64,000 nucleotides of DNA from Thunnus maccoyii (GCF_910596095.1 NC_056553.1:15485291-15549290), one strand, 5' to 3'. Counted from the stretch's first letter, positions 40,840 through 54,500 are shown. The notes: generated from the sequence alone by a model not told the origin. Numbers and translations are program-made.

Positions 40840-43800
40840 TCAAAGTTCGTCTCTCTTCTGTGATAGCTTTGTGGCATGCTTTTCTAAGAATTTGCTGAAG
40901 CCTTCTACTGTTCTGTCTCCACCTTCAAATTTGACAGGGCTGTTCTTGCTGTTGCTTGGGGCGAAGTATATCGTGGGGAAGCCTTCCACTTTGTAGCTCT
41001 CATTTGGCACGTCGTTGGCTGTGGTGTCCATCTTGGCGATGACCAGGTTCTTCTCCCCCTTGTACTTCTTGCCCAGAGCCACATAATCGGGCTCCAGTTT
41101 TTTACAGTGGCCGCACCAGGGAGCGTAAAACTCGATGAGGACGTCCTTCTTGGTATCCATGACAATGTCGTCAAAGGTCTTTCCCACCACAACCTTAACT
41201 GGTCCTTTGTTGTTCTTTGGCACAGGCTGGGACTTGATGATGGGTTTGAGCTTTCCTGTGGACCAGAAAAATCAGAACAAGTGTGAATTTATTTTAATAT
41301 TAAAAATGTTAAAACTAAAAAGGTGAGTACAAACTGATCCACCACTAAAATGTTCTTTCATCCTTTACCATTTACTGGAATTGAGGGTTTTTAAAATTCA
41401 GTGCTATGATAATTCTTCAGATTCTATTTATTGTAATTGTTCTGTTAAAAATACTAATGCACATGGTGGAATATTAGTCTATAACTACAAATTTTATTCT
41501 TTCCAGACTTTTCAAATTAATTTTCCAATAGAAAACAAAAGGGAAAAGTTACTAAAAAAAAACTGAATGTGCCCCACATTTCTAAATCAGGCAAAACATG
41601 CTGCATTACCATCATGCCATCCTTCAAAATTTACATGATAGTTAAAAAAAAAAAAAAACCTCACTCACCTTTCTTGAAAGCCATGACAAAGTCTCTGAGC
41701 ACCTCAGAGTCAAACTCCTCTGGTTCCATGGCAAACTTTTTGCCTCCATCTGCCAGAATTCCTACGTTTACTTCCTCACCGCTGTCGCTCAGGCCCAGGC
41801 TCTTCAGCTCATCCGCATAGTCCTCCTCATCGGCGATGGCAAATGTGTACTCTGGGAAGTCCTTGGCCACTTCGAGCACCTTGGACCTCCAGAACTGTGT
41901 AGCTAAAAATGAAAGATAGATGTTACAAGTTTGTTACTACGACATTCTCAAATTTTCCACAGGTGATGTTTGTCAAGAATGTGTTACTGCACTTGGTACA
42001 AGTTGATGTGTCCTACAGTGAGAATAAGTGTAAATTTGACAACTTTTTTTGCTGAGAAAGCACTAAATAATGTTATATGTGAATTGTTATAACTGAATAT
42101 TTAAACCATTGCTGAATAACTGCGTTTAGATAAAAACAAACTTTGTAGGACTGGGAGTCCCAGACCTTCAGTTGTACAACTGGGCTGTTACAAAAACACA
42201 GAACTGCTCACTGGACAGATATTGAAGAACTTTGCTTTCCTACCTCTCTGACCTCTCTACCATTTATTAATAACAAATGCACTACACTCAGTATCAAGAA
42301 CCTATGTAATTCACAACACTCTTTCGGTTTGGCAAGATGTAAAGAAGTCCTTTTTCAGAATCTCTATGCTAGCTCCTCTATACTCCAATCCAGACCTGAC
42401 ACCCTCAACTGGAAAATCCCTGTTCACAAAGTGGAAAGAATGTTCTATACATCAGTTTTAATACTTGTTTTGAAATTCCAAAACAGGATTTTTATAAATA
42501 CCTACAAATTCATTCAAGTCATTCAATTACTACTCTGGAAGGAGCAGAACGGCTATCTGCGGGGTTGTCCAGGATAGAGGAGATTCTGGAGAGCTCCACA
42601 TCACTGAGAGGTAAAATCTCTTTGATCTATAGAGCTCTGTTAGACCATCATAGTTCTTTGTTGACCTCACTTAAGAATGTACAACAAAAACATCTGGGAT
42701 GTGATTTTAGTGATGACCAGGGGGACATTATGTGTTAGAACTTCTTTACTTCATTGTCTTGTAATAAAATAATTAAACAGAATTATAAATGTATGCACAG
42801 GATGAACCTGTGCATGTATCCTAACTCATCTTCTAGATGTCATCGTAAGATATGTACAGGGTCAATTATCCATATTTAATATATGTAATGTAAAAAAAAA
42901 AACAAACAAAAAAAAAACAAAAACACTTTTGGAAAGCAGTACATGACCTAACTGACAAGGTTTTGGAAATTCCATTGGACACCAATTACACCAATACGGT
43001 ACCTCTTTGGTACAGAACTGGACAGGATACTAGACCCTATATCTACAAAGAGGACAAGCAGAATATCATATATAGTGAGGAAATGCATCTTGTTCAACTG
43101 ACCCCCAACATTTAAATTGTTCAAACAAATTCTGAACAAGACATTACAACTGGAACAGCACACTTATACTTTAAACAAATAAGGGGGATATCTTTCTGAG
43201 AACATGGGAACCTCTGACCATCTGCCCAGCTCGTTAGATGTGCTTTGATTTTATGTAGAAAAGAGATATATGTACTGTGACCATAGTTGAATTTCTTGCC
43301 TTTTTTTGTAAATGTATTTATTTATTTCTAATCATTTTGTATTTTATTTCACTTTAGTTGCTATTATGATTATTTTATCTTACCCTTGTTATCTCTGTAC
43401 CCTCTTTTGATTATGTTTGTCAAATGATGAAAATAAATAATTGGAAAAAAACCCAAAACAAAACAAAAACTGTTGTGACGACAATTAAGTCACAAGACGC
43501 CGTAAAGGTTCCAACACGCAGGTACTCACATTTGTTGATCTTGATGTTCCGAACAAACAAAAACTCAAATACATTCAGAAATAAAATGGGCCTTTACAAA
43601 TGAAATTAAATAAAAAAGGACATTTGTTTTATATTCTACTAGTTTCTATGTTGTGGCTGCTTGTGGTTGAGAACTATTGCTCGACTGTCTTCCAGCTGCT
43701 ACCGAGGCAGTGCAAATCATTTGCTCCTATATTCCTTTTGCCAACCTTTCTTAAAAACAAAACTGGCTCTCTGACAAACATGTTTCAACGGAGATTAGAA

Positions 43801-46381
43801 AAATAAACAGCATTATGACTTACCTTTTCTGTAGTCAAAGCTGAAGTCAACTCCATAGTACACAACAACCAGTGGTCTTTTGGTGTAGCGTTTAGCATCA
43901 TTGCTTGGCTTCCTGTGGCCCACCAGAGGGATCACATGCTTTTTGAAGAACTCCTGCACTTCTGACACCGACGTAGAGTCCTGTGAGAAAAATGAATGCG
44001 AGTTGTTATAATTTTTTCCAAATATGTCAGGAATTAGACTGAAACCCTTTTATTGCTACTTAAGTTTATTCTTACACTGATACCAAAACTGAAACCACAC
44101 ACCATCATTTTATGATTCTGCTGTCTTTCATATCCAACGAAACCAATTCAAATCCCCGCTAGTTAAAAAAAGAACACACTGAAAATGAAAAAAAGACCAT
44201 ACCTTCACTGTGAGTGTGTGCGCCGCTGGCTCATACTTGGAGCGGAACTTTTCAGGCTGAACGATGACAATCTGACCGGGTGAAGCTTTGAGCAGTTTGG
44301 CAACATCGGAACTGAAGGTGTGACGGAAGCTGAAGTCTTCCCTCAGTACGTTACCTGCCAGACAGACAGCAGTGAGAATAATATCCACACATTCATTTGA
44401 TTGGCATTTGAACAACAAGAAAGACTGTCAGACAGTCTCTGCACATAACTATCTTGCCACATTGAGGTATTAGAACTCTGACAGATAAATAAAGGTGACT
44501 GAATGTTCACTGTGATGGTAAATTTATAGTGCACTGGCATTGCAGAACATAACCATAACAAAATTTGATGATTATCTTCCTTCCTTATCTTTTATACAGT
44601 AAACACTTATCTTAAGTTGCTATTTTTCCTTCCTTGTGGTTAGCATAACTAATATAGTGACAGTGACTTTTACACTGATTCACCACATCAATGCACATCA
44701 GCTTCCCTAAAATACTCCCAGCTCATGATAGTTCTTACTTACATGCCTCAATGTAGATCTCAAAGGCTGTGTCCTGTTCGCTAGAGAACACGCCAACTAT
44801 GACAGCATCATCGCCGTCCTTGGTGAGCTCCTGCACTTGTTTCACAGCCTGAACCTGTTTGGAGGGAGGCCCTGCCTGCTCACTCATGTAGTCAACAATG
44901 CCTAGGGGGAAGTAGAGAGAGGTGGATGAGCAGAAATGAATGCACACACACAGGCTCACATGCATGCATACAAAAATTTACATACATAGAAAAAAAACAA
45001 GCACAATTTGAATGATTTGTATAAGTGTCTATAGTATAAACGGTGCGACGCAGTCAGTGACCTACCGAACTTTTCTCTGGGTCCGTTGTAGTCGAAAATC
45101 TTGCCCTTCCTGAAGATCTTGAGGGTGGGATAGCCGGTGACTTCAAAGCGTGAGGCGATGTCGCTCTCCACAGTGGCGTCCACTTTGGCCAGAGGGATGG
45201 GAGGAGAGCGCTCGCTCAGCTCCTTGGCTGCCTTCTCGTACTCTGGAGCCAAACGTTTACAATGCCCACACCTGAAAAATTCAAATATAAAAGACAAATG
45301 ATGAAGCTTTTATTAGTGGTAAGAACTGCAGTGAAAAGGCTATATTTTATAAATTAGTCTAGTAACCAACCATGGGGCGTAGAACTCCACCAGGATGATG
45401 TCCGCGTTATTAACAGTCTCATCAAAGTTGTCCTTGGTGAGCACCAGCGTGGCCTCAGGAGGGGGTTTCCAATCTGGCTGGGAGACCTCTTTCACCCGGG
45501 CCACAATGGCTGCAACAATCATTAAAAAAATAAATAAATAAAAAACCTCACCATATTAATGCTCATTCTTTTCCAAAAAACATGACAAGTTTTGGGTTGA
45601 AAGGTTGCGATGTGTTCCTACCCTTCTCTGTCCTCTCTCCATCATACTCCACAGGCTCCCCATTTTTAAGGATCTTGATAGTGGGATAGCCCGACACTTC
45701 GAACCTGCTCGCCAGCTCAGTGGCTACAGTCGCATCTACTTTGGCCACAGGTATAGGAGGGTCATTTTCCTTAAGAGCCTGTGCGATTTTTTCATACTCT
45801 GGTGCAAACTGTTTGCAGTGGCCACACCTAAGAGGATAACGTGAATTATTACTAGACTCAAAAATGACACATGAGCACACTGAAAACTGGTTTGAAACAC
45901 AGATATGGTAAATTTCTCATGCTGAGGAGACATGACAAACGTACCATGGGGCATAAAACTCAACCAGAACTGTGTCTTTCCCCTGCATGAACGTCTCATA
46001 GTTGTTGTCGTTGAAAACCAGCACTCCATTCTCTTCTTTCACCTCGGTGTCATCTTCATCCTCCTCCTCGTCATCGCTGTCCTGTTCATCAGTCTCCTCC
46101 TTTTCCTCAACAACATCTTACACCAAACAAGAAAAGAGACATAAACTGATTTCAGGAGGATACAAACAAGCTAGTGACAATATGTTTCTGCTTATTTTTA
46201 CTGGGGGTTTTTTTGTTTTTGTTTTTTTACAGATTTAGTTAACAAAGCAGGTGTGAACATAACATGCAGCAACATAATACTTGTCTGTAACTACAGGAAA
46301 TGAGCAGAAACAGAACCTGAATCAACATTTTTTATATCACTATCTTTATAATTCTCACAGTCACAATACAGTTAACTGAAA

Positions 46382-46431
<50 letters not shown>

Positions 46432-46692
46432 CAGCAGTCCTGTTGACATTAGCTGACCCGTCCTGTTAGCTTGCTAGCACACTATCTACAGTAACTTAGC
46501 CAGCTACTTTGCATGACACTAACTTACAGGAAACACAAGCCAGCAGCGACAATGCTTCACTTATGCAGCTTATTTACTTGTAATAATCACATATGGTAGT
46601 CAAATAGCTAACTTACCGTCTTCACATCTGCTGACAGTTGTAAAATATGCAACGCCGAGCAGCACGACCAGCAGCAGAGCAGCCTTCCTCAT
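40840..46692 (-). CDS. pdia4: Protein disulfide-isomerase A4 (ERp72), complete, 10 exons
   Basis: ER-lumen thiol oxidoreductase and chaperone. Minus-strand exons are 46617-46692, 45945-46116, 45622-45827, 45371-45509, 45066-45271, 44743-44901, 44203-44354, 43824-43980, 41669-41902 and 40840-41255, all in frame, giving 638 aa (human 645). The order is signal peptide ([19 protein letters not shown]), acidic Glu/Asp stretch, then three thioredoxin domains each with WCGHC (Cys pairs about 84/87, 199/202 and 548/551), with two redox-inactive b-type domains between the second and third. Three active sites plus the acidic N-terminus distinguish PDIA4 from PDIA1, A3 and A6. The C-terminus is KRDEL, an ER-retrieval variant. 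Exon breaks split the Trp of WCGHC in both of the first two domains, a sign of internal domain duplication. Confidence 0.96.
42130..43465 (+). mobile_element. Degenerate L1-like LINE 3' fragment in a pdia4 intron
   Basis: On the plus strand, antisense to pdia4, broken reading frames show features of a non-LTR retrotransposon ORF2 C-terminus: [13 protein letters not shown] near 42150, a region around 42560-42720 encoding RIEEILESS and SLIYRALL, and a stretch from 42930 encoding [18 protein letters not shown]. Stop codons and frame changes are frequent. It ends near 43440-43465 with AAATAAATAATTGG and A-rich sequence consistent with a 3' tail. It is a dead fragment; the family is inferred from protein-level resemblance recalled from memory. 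Confidence 0.6.
46385..46430. repeat. (TG)n microsatellite in pdia4 intron 1
   Basis: An uninterrupted TG repeat of about 46 bp between the signal-peptide exon and the acidic-region exon. Confidence 0.95.
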
Positions 46693-46899
46693 TGTGCACA
46701 GATGATGCAGCTTCTCCGGTGATAAACTTAAGTTATAACGCTGATGAAAGTCATTAAAACACTGTCGGCTGTACAGACTCGCTCGTCGGATCGATATAAT
46801 ACTGACGTGTGGCTGTAAGTGTCTTTGGTTTGTGGTTTCATACAAACTAATCACTTCTGAAATCACGCCCGCCGCCTCCTCCGTCTGGAACTTGTCTGA

Positions 46900-46993
46900 C
46901 TTGCCATGTTCTGATTGGTCCTCATCATCGGCTGTCCTCCAATCACAAGTCGCCACTCAATTGATGAACGCAAACGTTGAGGCATGCTATTGG
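46900..46993. promoter_or_regulatory. pdia4: CCAAT cluster with ER-stress-element-like spacing upstream of pdia4
   Basis: The ER stress element is CCAAT-N9-CCACG. At 46939-46957 (plus) the sequence is CCAAT-N9-CCACT. At 46975-46993 (minus) it is CCAAT-N9-CAACG. Each has one mismatch in the ATF6 half. A third CCAAT at 46914-46918 (minus) has GCAAG at the same spacing, two mismatches. All lie 210-300 bp upstream of the pdia4 ATG, where the promoter is expected, and PDIA4 is a known unfolded-protein-response target. Function is inferred. Confidence 0.6.
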
Positions 46994-47235
46994 ATAATTT
47001 TATCTATTGTTTTCCTCTTAGACTTGTATACGGGCCAGTGGGTTAGAGGAAGAAAGTTACAGAGACTGTGATAAAAACTTTATTTAGTGATAGTTTACAA
47101 AATCAACACATATGATATATGCATATTAATCACCTTTCAGTCTATGTTGCCTAAAGGGTCACAGTGTTATTAAATATTTATTGTACAAATCACATCTGAC
47201 TCAAGATATTTGAAAAAGCGTTTCAGTGTTGTTAA

Positions 47236-48388
47236 AGTCCCCCTCCACTCAAAAATATGTTTTTCTGTTCGTATGTTTGAGCTTCACTGTGCAGAATGGT
47301 GCAGAATTTGACACTAGAAGGATGTTTTCATCTGCTGAAGGTGGAAAGTTTCTGTGCGCTCATTGAGAATCCAATTTTAAGGGGTGGGCCTATCAGCTTG
47401 ATTTGTGACATCACGAATTGTTTGGAAGCCGATCCTGGTCCAATATTCAACTTACACAGGTGTGATGTGGAGACTTATGCAAAAGTTTGGACACACTTTC
47501 CCATTCACTTGAAATGGACTGGTACTGTACACTGAGAGTCATGGATGTATTAAGAAGAACTGAGGATGCTGAGAATGGACCTAAAGTAGGAGTGTTAAAG
47601 TAGAAATGTTGTGCCCAGCAGTTAAACTTCTGAAATGAAATATATTTGCACATTTATAGACGCATTTATAGATTATGATTATATTTTTAATGAGGGAGAT
47701 GGAGTAGATGTAATTTTAAGGATAAGGTTGTGAGTCTATTTAGTTGAAGGTTCCCTTCAGTTTGGGTGTGTCGTCAGTTTACTTTATCTTTGCAGTCACC
47801 AGTTTTAACAACACATGTGGTGGTGTGCATTACTTTTTCTAGAGGAAGGCTGCAGAACATTTGGCCCGAAATATTTAATGATTTACTAACATTTACAACT
47901 GCAGGCTTGATGCCTTCTAAAGTAGAAAAACTCAAAACACAGACCAAAAACTTCTTATCCACAACCTGGCAACTCAAAATTGTCTTTAGTTATTAATACA
48001 GAATAAATTCAAGATCCCCTCCAGACATGTTTTAAGATATGTAAAATACTCTGCTTTGAATAATTTGTGTCTAAGATGTTTTTTCCACTAAAAAAGTTCC
48101 AAATCCAGAATCTACAAATAGTCTATGCAAATATGTTTCATTTCAAAAGTTTAACTGGGTACAAGATGTCTCACACTTCATTGAAAAATGCATTTTTAGT
48201 GTATACTGGAGGCTTCAAGTTTCCACATCACTCTTCTATACTGGACAACAATTGGCCCCAAACTAGTTGTGATGTCACAAATCATGCTTGTAGTCACATG
48301 TCTTAAACTTTCACACTTCAGCCTTCTTGTGTCAAACATACAAATAAAGGATCAACAAACAAAACACATCTCTGACTGGAGGGGGACT
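47236..48388. mobile_element. TTAA-flanked foldback element, family B, complete copy (1153 bp)
   Basis: TTAA flanks both ends (47232-47235 and 48389-48392). The termini are AGTCCCCCTCCACTC and TGGAGGGGGACT, inverted repeats. The arms (about 47236-47710 and 48000-48388) are inverted copies of one another, for example GTTTGAGCTTCACTG against its complement near the other end. The central 300 bp is unique AT-rich DNA. No transposase is encoded. It lies between pdia4 and pkd1l1. Confidence 0.75.
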
Positions 48389-48580
48389 TTAACCAATAAT
48401 TTAACGAATAGCAACAACTAAAGCAAGTCTTTGTGACTTTGTATTGTAAATTCATATCAAACATTCTTTTCAAACGGGCAAAAAGTTGACAATAATGATA
48501 GTAGAATATGATGATGGCCAGATGCATCCTAGCAGAATAAGAAAGCTCACAGATGTCTTGTTTTCCTACTGTTTATCTGG

Positions 48581-51500
48581 CTATACACTGTCAGGCTCCT
48601 CATGCACGAGAACCTCCACCACCACCTCTGTATGGGTGGTCTGAGTGGCTGTGGGACCCTTGGCCCTACACTTATCACTTCTACTAAACCTACAGCTGTC
48701 ACTTGTCTTAGTATGTTGGCTGCTTTGCATCTCCAGAACATCACAAAGGACTGATTGAGACACTGGCCGTCCACTTTGCAGGTACTCTGCCATCCAAAGC
48801 CCTGTAGGAGATGCTGACTCTGGGAGACAGTTTTGTCTCATAAAATAAGGCTGCAGCACTGTGGATTTTGGATGTTTTTCAGATCTTGTTATACTCTGCT
48901 TAGAATTATCAGAAGCCACAGCGTTGTCAGAGGAAGGACTGTCTGTTCTTTGGCCTCTGTATGCAGGGAGCTGCAGTATCTTCAGTTCAAGCTGAGATCT
49001 GGTAATGCAATATAGAAATTTTTTGGAGGAAAACTGTGAATTCTGATCATTTTTCAATATTTGCTTAAAAATGGTCTATAAACTATGTTATTACCTGAGT
49101 AGGTGAGGTGCAGGTGGGGTTTCTCCATGATCACTGACATCTGTGTGATCATTCACCATCGTTTGTTCTGTCATGTGTGTTCTTACGAAGCTCTGTAACA
49201 CATGCACAAAGCACTAAAACAGCAGTAGCCTTCCAGAAAACCACTTTCTATCAAATAAAGTATCGTGTATGTGAGAGCATGTTCATGCTGTATGGGTGGA
49301 CGCACTGTATGCATGCGTCTTTTTTTTCTGACCTGTGAGTCCATGTTGGAGGGTTCCTGTATGAGTGACATGACAGGGCTGTCCTCCCTGTAGCAATGGG
49401 CTTTGGGGGGCAGCATGTGGTGCAGGCTGTTGGAGAGTGCATTGAGTCTGAACAACAGTTCATCTACTAAGCTTTCAAACTCCTCGAGGTAATAGGTCTG
49501 AAAACAAAAACATTTAAAGGCAAAAGGCAACAGAATTTAAGGGAAATGGAGTCTTAATTTTAAGAGACATCCTTCATTGTCTTAATTGTTTACAGTGATT
49601 ACACCAAAGTGTCACGTCCTACCGGGACGTTTTCTGTTTTTTGGACTCTTTGTATTTTTGTTCTTTTGACTTCCTTGGTTTTTGTTATCCTTCTGATGCC
49701 CTCAGACTTTTTCTGTTTTTAGTTGGACTTTTTGAGGGACTCTTTCATTTGTGTTTCCTGGTTTTGGTTTTCTCTGTTCCCTTGTGTGTTCCTCCTGTGT
49801 TTTTTGTGTCACCTGTTTGTTTACTGCCTTTGCGCTGTGTATGCTCCCAGTTTTGTTTTTTTGTTTTTTTAACTGTCACAAAGGTGGGTGAATGGAGCAG
49901 GTGGACCTAAATGCAGAGACGGCGGGCAGGTTGGATGCAATGCTGAATATTTAATGAAAGAACTCAAAAATCACAAGAGACACTGGGAACAGGAACAAAG
50001 ACCATAAACGCAGGAAAAAAACTCGGTGCATACACAGTGTGAAGGCAGAACAAAAGCAGACAATTCGACAAAGACCAAACTGAAAACTGGACTATAAATA
50101 CACAGGGAGTGATTGCAAATGAAACACAGGTGAGACACATGAAATAATCAAACACAGGAAGTCCAACTAAAACCAGAAAAAGTCTGAGGGCATCAGAAGG
50201 ATAACAAAAACCAAGGAAGTCAAAAGAACAAAAATACAAAGAATCCAAAAAACAGAAAAAGTCCTGGTAGGACGTGACACAAAGTAATTTGACAATGATA
50301 TGTAGATATTTAGAATATTTTAAAAGAACAGCTTTTTCCTCACCCTCGTCTCCACACTGTTACCAGTCCATGTTGGTTTATGCTGCCCAGTAAACTCAGA
50401 AACTTTCAGTTTGATGTAACTGGATAATTCTCTCATGGTGAGGACATCACTCCTGCTCTGAGATCTTTTGGCACGTCTGACCAACGAGGACACGGCACCT
50501 ATCATCTATGAGGAACAAACACCTGTAAGAACACAAGAATGACCTAGACAGACTGTTTGTTCTATGAGAATAAGTTGTGTGAAGACTTCATGTATGCATA
50601 AATCAGTCTGCCACTTATCTATTCAGTCACAATTAGAATTTTATGAGGAAAAAAATAAAAATGATATAGTATATACCACTGCTGTCCACACTACTGTGCA
50701 GGACAGATAGAGAGCTCTATAGTAAAGGAAATCATGTCCTGAATGGAGGAGGCCCCTGACGGCCCTGAGACCCCGGTAGTGACGGAGCAGAGTCTGAAGG
50801 GAGCGAGGAAGGGAGCTGAAAGCCCAGGAGCTTTGTACAAACAGAAGGTTCCCCGCACAGGACAGCGCCACCAGCAGGATAAGACCTGAAATCTAGGACA
50901 GTAGAAGATACCAAATTTTAGCGCTTTCTTCATCTGTCTGTGCAGTGAGCTTAGTATTTGTTTCTAACCAAATCCAAACTTTAAAATAATTATTTTCTGT
51001 ACAATCTGTGAAGAAAAAACCTGCACACCTGAAAGCAGAACATACAAAAAGCTATGTTTTTTATTGCAGTTCACTTTCAGACAGCATTATTTCTGATGAT
51101 GCAATCATATTGTACATATTTTGAAGACTGTAACTTGCTTTTTCTTGCAACAATATATATTAAAAGGAAGTTCTTAGAATCAACATCTTTCATAACTGGT
51201 GGTATTACTGCACTAAGTGTTTACCATCGGCCAGATGAGGCTGGAGAGTGAGCGGGCGAAAAGTGTAGCAGAGGTAGACGAGGTCCTGGTCACCCCCAAC
51301 ACACTCACACACCTCATGGTGAGAAGGAAGAGCATAACGCCACGCAGAGCACGAATATACTGCAGACACAAAACATCAGCATCAATGTGATCTCTAACCT
51401 CAAAGTTGGGTTTTCCATATGTATTTAATAAGGGTGTGTTTAGCAAAAACAACAAACCCTGTACACAGTGTGTCCTCTTAAAAAGTAACTACAATGCGAT

Positions 51501-54500
51501 GTTAAACCAGTTTTAGTAATGTTCTGCAAACTCTTTATGTTTGCTCCAATACACAAAGAAAGACACGGAGAGTGAACTGTTTCTTAATACATGTGTTCCT
51601 TTCTTTTTCTCTCACTTGTTCCCAGGTAGCCAGAAGGCTAACATCCACATGCCCTCTGTAGTTGTGTCTCTGCAGCAGCTCCACAACCTCCATGATGACC
51701 ACAGAGTGATATATGTAATGAACATAGTACGCCATGATCACTGTCAGCAGAATGACCTGCAGAGAGAGACAGATGCAGTATATTTCTGGTACATTTCATA
51801 CTCTGCAGGCAAACCCTATTGTGTTTGACCTTCAAATGCTTTTTCTGTGTGGTTTACTTAAGAGCTACAGGTTGCCGTACCCTTTTAGCTAGGTCACTGT
51901 GATCTTGTTTACACTGTTGTGTGCACAAATGGGTGAGTGTGTATATGTGCCTTTGTCCATGTCAGCTGAGTTTACATGAGTCTTGTAATCTTTTTGTGAA
52001 AACATTATGTTGGAATTATTATTTTGCCCATGTGTGTTTATGAGGGAGACTCACTTCCAGCCAGTTGCAGGGTGTCCTGCAGTATCCCATCAGCCCTTGC
52101 TGCCCTGCAGTGTACACTTGAAGACAGAGATGCAGCAGAGACAAGAGGAGGAAGAGAAGCTGAAGGAGAGGTGAAGAAAACATGAGGAACTTTAAGTATT
52201 TTAACAAAAAAATGATTAAAACTCATGAGGTTGATGTTGTCATCAAAATGTTAAATGTTAGTGTGGAGTCAGAAGGTTATGCAATGAAAAATTGTATTTT
52301 TTTCCCCTTTTAAAATCAACTGAATCATTAATATTTTGTTGCCTTTTACCTGGCAGACCATGACAACATAGTCCCACACGGAAGGAGTGTGATACAACCT
52401 AACTGACTGGACTTTGGCAGAGGGCAGCAGGTTACCGATGGGGCTCTGCTCAGCAAGCAGGGTCACACTGCTGAACAAGTTGGGTGCAGGGCTGTACAAG
52501 GTGAACTGGACCTTCAGGGCCACCGTCTGTCTGCCCAGCCAGCCACATGAACGCAGGAGCTTCAATCTGAACAGAGCGTCAGACCTGTAGAAGAGCAGAG
52601 GGAAAGTAAATGATGGTTACGATGATGTCAGAGACACGAAGGAATAATTTCAGTAATAACTCCTCTCTCCTCTACGTCAGGACTGTGTGTTTCTCACTTT
52701 GTGTGGCCGAGACTAACTGTAGCACTTGGTCCTAAATAACAGCCCAGGTGACCACATGTCCTTGAAGGTGTTCCCATAGCACCCATGGCATCTGACTGTG
52801 GGTAAGTTGATGCTCCGCTCCCAGATAATAAGTGAAGACATTCTGGTACAAGAGTCACGCCAGAAACCTGAGTCACAAAGAGCACACAGTCAGAGCAAAA
52901 CAAAAAATCAAAGGCACATGCAAAAACTTTAAGTTTTTGCATGTGCAAAAGTCCCCCTCAAAAATATTTTGTTTATAGTTACTACACCTGAATATTTGAC
53001 CTTCATTGTACAGAATGATAAATGCCAATGTCTGGAAGTCAATCATGGTTCTATATGCAACTTTCACAAGTGTGATGTAGAAATTTGAAACATCTAGTGC
53101 AAATAAGTAGCTGACATCTTCTTCATGTTTGCATATTGAAAAGGTGGGGATCTTTAAATGTGACACAAAGGTATCTTCAATAAGGATACAGCGCAGGTTT
53201 CTCCCTAAATCTGAGCACCTATCAGTGTACTCAATTCAAACCCTTAACAGACACTACAGATGTATATTAAAATTGTAATTAAAGTTCAGAACTTAATTAT
53301 TTTGAAGCAAATCTGCCCGCTGGATTGTTTGCATTCAAAATACATATTGACTAATCTATCTAGTTGAGGCTTAGGCCCATTTTATGAAACAGCACACTCT
53401 ACAGGAAGTTCAATGCAAACACAGAAATGTGAACAAGCCTGAAGAAAGTGACTTCTGATACAATACTGATTATTTTCTTGAAATTCAAGTGGCTAAAAAA
53501 ATACATCCGGACCATTCAAGTAATATGTGGTTCATTTTTCTTAGATTGCTGTTAATTAAAAACACATATTAAAACTAGTATCAGTCATTTCTCAATGTTT
53601 GCCAAATCAGAATATTTTGCTTTTCAAACACGTCAGATAATTCAACATTTTATCATCCTTGTTTTTCCAGTAAATGTAATTATATTGGCACATGTTTGTA
53701 ATAAAATGAGTTGAATAAGTAATGGAGTACTACATGTAAATGCATTTTTTGTTTACCTGGTCCTGAAATGAGCTGGAGATCTCCATCTTCCACAGGATTG
53801 GCTCACCAATCAAGATGTGTGATTGTTGGATGACATCAACCTATTGAGTCATGAAAAAGGTGAAAAATGGTTTGTTTCATTACATATGGTGAAACACAAG
53901 GACATTTAGCTTGCGTACATGGTCAAGGTACATCATTTTTGAAATATTTTTATTGTATAACAATATTTGACAAAGAGAGGTCAGAACTGAAACTTGAGTC
54001 TTTTTCGTTCAAAATTTGATTCAAGATTAATGGATGAATTCTTTTTGGTTTATCTTAGAAACTTTCATGGAGTGCTGTATCTCTGCACAGCCCTTAGTTA
54101 ATAGTTTACCATAGTTGTGTCTGATGCATTTTTGTACAGTAAGTTAAGCAGGCTGGTCTGTGTCCACCTCCACCAGTCATCATGCTTTTGTATGGAAATG
54201 AACTCATTATCCTGGCTGCTACTGAAAGAAATAAAAAAATATGATTAGTCAGTGCTTGTAGTGAGTTTGTGAAAAAAGGCAAGAGACCCTGCATGTGTGT
54301 GTGTGTATTACCCTAGAAACTGTTTTCTGACAGCTTTATTGACATGGTAATGGTCACTGAATGAGCTGCCATAGGTTATACACATCATCAGGAAAAGCAT
54401 AGAGACGCAGACAGAGAAATCCCTGGAGGACAAAGAGAAAGAGATGATTCCTTACACATTTACACACACACAAGTGCACATATAAACACAGAAACACACA

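Noticed and set aside
42130-43465. Possible host gene on the plus strand inside pdia4
   Set aside because: Frames are broken by many stops and resemble a LINE ORF2 tail followed by an A-rich end.
49641-50248. Two opposing frames that begin with the same peptide
   Set aside because: Both arise from the terminal inverted repeats of the element at 49610-50279, so they are not genes.
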